Source: Tahibacter harae (lineage in GTDB: Bacteria; Pseudomonadota; Gammaproteobacteria; Xanthomonadales; Rhodanobacteraceae). From it: 64,000 bases of DNA. This document shows, in pieces, positions 62,602 through 64,000 of this stretch. Position numbers and translations under genes: made by a program. The DNA lies in assembly GCF_024437735.1 (NCBI RefSeq), contig NZ_JANFQO010000007.1:124001-188000 (forward strand), in the 5' to 3' direction. Every line of letters begins with the position of its first letter. The stretch's first letter is position 1. The notes under the pieces were generated by a model. It ran no database searches. It was not told the DNA's origin and saw only the letters and a list, made by a program, of their open reading frames with translations.

Positions 62602-64000
62602 GGCGTCCCTGCTGCACTGGCGCGACCTCGCCGGCCTGACCCCGGCCCAGCGCGCGGCCGAACTGCTGCTGCCGCTGCCCTGGCTGATCCTCGCGCTGGC
62701 ATTCGCGCAGTGCGGCTGGTTCGCGGCCGGCGCCGTGGCGACTGCGCTGTTCTTCACCGCGGGCCTGCGCCTGACCCATGACGGCTACCACCGCAATCTC
62801 GGCCTGAGCCCGGCCGGCAACGATCGCCTGCTGTTCCTGCTCAGCGTGCTGCTGGGCGGGGCGCTGCACGCGATCGAACACACGCATCTGCACCATCACC
62901 GCCACTGCCTGGCCGAGGACGATCTGGAAGGCCGCATCAGCCATCTGGGCCTGGCCGCCGCCATGCTGCGCAGTCCGCTGTATCCGCTGCAGATCCATTG
63001 GCATACCTGGCGCCGCGGCACGCCGCGCCAGCGCCGCTGGATGCGGCGCGAACTGCTGGCCATCGCGCTGGTGCAGTGCTTGGTCTGGAGCAGCGGCAGC
63101 GCCGCGCTGCAATGGATTGCCTTCTGTCTGCTGTGCGCCAATGCGGCGGTGCCGCTGGTCGGCATCTGGAGCGTGCATCGCGGCTGCGCGCGGGACCCGG
63201 GCCGCGCGCGCAGCAGCCGCAGCAGGCTGCTGGCGCGGCTCAGCTTCAACATGCTGTATCACCACGAACATCACCGCTATCCGGGCGTGCCGGCGCGGCA
63301 TCTGGGCGAACTGGCGCGACGCCTGGCCGCGCACGGCACCGCGCCGCCGGCGCTGCCGCTGCTGGGCGGCCTGCAGCGAGCGGCTGCGCCCGGGCAGGCG
63401 GATGCGGACCGCGACGCGCCGCAGGATTTGCCGTCCGCTGCAACGGCCGCGGCGGCCGCCCGCTCCACCCGGCCGCATAAGGGACCGTCGCGCGCCGGCC
63501 GTTGCCGCAGGCCGCCGGGTCTGCGACGGCGCCAACTGCGCCTCGCCGCCTTCGCCTTGCTGCCGCTGCTGGCCGGCTGCGGCCACCGCCACGCCGGCAC
63601 GCTGCAACTGGATGTCTGCGCGCTGGCCGGGCCGGCCGTCGCCACGCTGATCGCCGAACCGCTGGCCCTGCCCGGCCAGGTGCGGCCGCCGCTGGCCGGC
63701 AGCTGCCAATTCCGCGCCGTAGACGATGCGCAGCATGCGCCGCAGATAGAAGTACAGCTGTATACCGAAGCCGCCGCCGCGCGCACGCGCCTGCCGCTGG
63801 CGCAGACCTTGCGCCTGATCCTGGCCGAAGCCGGCAACACCTACGGCGGCGCGGACATCCTCGCCTTCGACAAGGTGGCCGAAACCAATGTGGCCTACGG
63901 CGAAGCCGCCCAGCCGCGCCTGCTGGTGCTGGCCGAAGGCGGCGTGATCCTGGAAATCCAGCTGCGCGGCGTGTATCGCCAATCGGCGGTGGAGCTGGCC
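62594..64000 (+). CDS. fatty-acid desaturase-like protein, open to the window end (possible fusion)
   Basis: From the ATG at 62594 the frame is open for 469 codons and leaves the window without a stop. Residues 1-265 are a membrane desaturase: histidine boxes HDGYH (LRLTHDGYHRNLG), HTHLHHHRH and HHEHH (NMLYHHEHHRYPG), with hydrophobic spans between them. From about residue 270 the sequence changes: a low-complexity arginine/alanine stretch, then RLAAFALLPLLAGCGHRHAGT, which has a lipoprotein box (LLAGC), and a soluble region. Either two genes share one frame, with the second starting at a non-ATG codon, or a stop was lost and they are fused. The desaturase assignment is firm; the tail is not. 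Confidence 0.75.
   Translation, partial: MAEASLLHWRDLAGLTPAQRAAELLLPLPWLILALAFAQCGWFAAGAVATALFFTAGLRLTHDGYHRNLGLSPAGNDRLLFLLSVLLGGALHAIEHTHLHHHRHCLAEDDLEGRISHLGLAAAMLRSPLYPLQIHWHTWRRGTPRQRRWMRRELLAIALVQCLVWSSGSAALQWIAFCLLCANAAVPLVGIWSVHRGCARDPGRARSSRSRLLARLSFNMLYHHEHHRYPGVPARHLGELARRLAAHGTAPPALPLLGGLQRAAAPGQADADRDAPQDLPSAATAAAAARSTRPHKGPSRAGRCRRPPGLRRRQLRLAAFALLPLLAGCGHRHAGTLQLDVCALAGPAVATLIAEPLALPGQVRPPLAGSCQFRAVDDAQHAPQIEVQLYTEAAAARTRLPLAQTLRLILAEAGNTYGGADILAFDKVAETNVAYGEAAQPRLLVLAEGGVILEIQLRGVYRQSAVELA

Noticed and set aside
1-64000. tRNA, rRNA, tmRNA, IS elements and phage genes.
   Set aside because: By eye I found no cloverleaf with a TTCAAAT-type loop, no rRNA-like sequence, no transposase or integrase; a dedicated tRNA scan would settle the first.

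Overview
The window is high-GC gammaproteobacterial chromosome. The gene set, the codon use, the REP-like hairpins of the CCCTCTCCCCC type, the abundant GGGATTCGGGATTCG-type filler repeats and exported proteins carrying an F-x-x-[DN]-G-F-[DEQ] motif point to the Lysobacterales (Xanthomonadales), perhaps Rhodanobacteraceae. This is inference from gene content, not a database match. No rRNA, tRNA, CRISPR array, phage or intact insertion sequence was seen.

Region by region. 1-3 kb: minus-strand ABC-2 exporter (ATPase, permease) with a DesK/NarX-type histidine kinase. 3-7.5 kb: a class III aminotransferase, an odd P-loop-like protein and an unrecognised exported protein behind an AT-rich leader with TTTGCA palindromes. 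7.8-14 kb: AraC-type regulator divergent from a beta-helix lipoprotein and a di-haem cytochrome lipoprotein, then a TonB-dependent receptor; this looks like one cell-surface system. 14-20 kb: M64-like secreted peptidase, DedA-rhodanese fusion, Rrf2 regulator divergent from a thioredoxin-reductase-like flavoprotein, ThpR. 20-30 kb: fused acyl-CoA mutase IcmF with a nucleotidyltransferase-like gene and a 57-residue gene behind it, an exported protein, leucine dehydrogenase, a 2OG-Fe(II) oxygenase and isovaleryl-CoA dehydrogenase. 29.8-38.7 kb: an HD-GYP response regulator facing two tandem, paralogous giant beta-propeller histidine kinases. 38.8-46.3 kb: thiolase, an LEA-like lipoprotein, HscC-type Hsp70 with a membrane J-like partner, a decayed small gene, and the beta subunit of methylcrotonyl-CoA carboxylase. 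46.6-52.2 kb: DUF1800 and DUF1501 exported pair facing a second TonB-dependent receptor. 52.5-59.1 kb: housekeeping run rpsF-rpsR-rplI-dnaB-alr-radA, peppered with repeats. 59.2-64 kb: YceI protein, DUF2845-like protein, a GGACACCCA-repeat region, a membrane-anchored AraC regulator, a DCC-type thiol oxidoreductase and a desaturase whose frame runs off the end of the window.

How the genes work together. Leucine dehydrogenase, isovaleryl-CoA dehydrogenase, MCC beta subunit and acetoacetyl-CoA thiolase are steps of leucine catabolism, spread over 20 kb rather than in one operon; IcmF adds rearrangement of a branched acyl-CoA. The two TonB receptors, the exported DUF1800/DUF1501 pair, the beta-helix/cytochrome pair and the large sensor kinases suggest a lifestyle of sensing and taking up complex substrates.

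Most notable oddities: the 3' end of alr is present three times in tandem; eight copies of a 14-bp repeat stand just before the alr start codon; and the same filler-repeat family has entered, in frame, two linker positions of IcmF.
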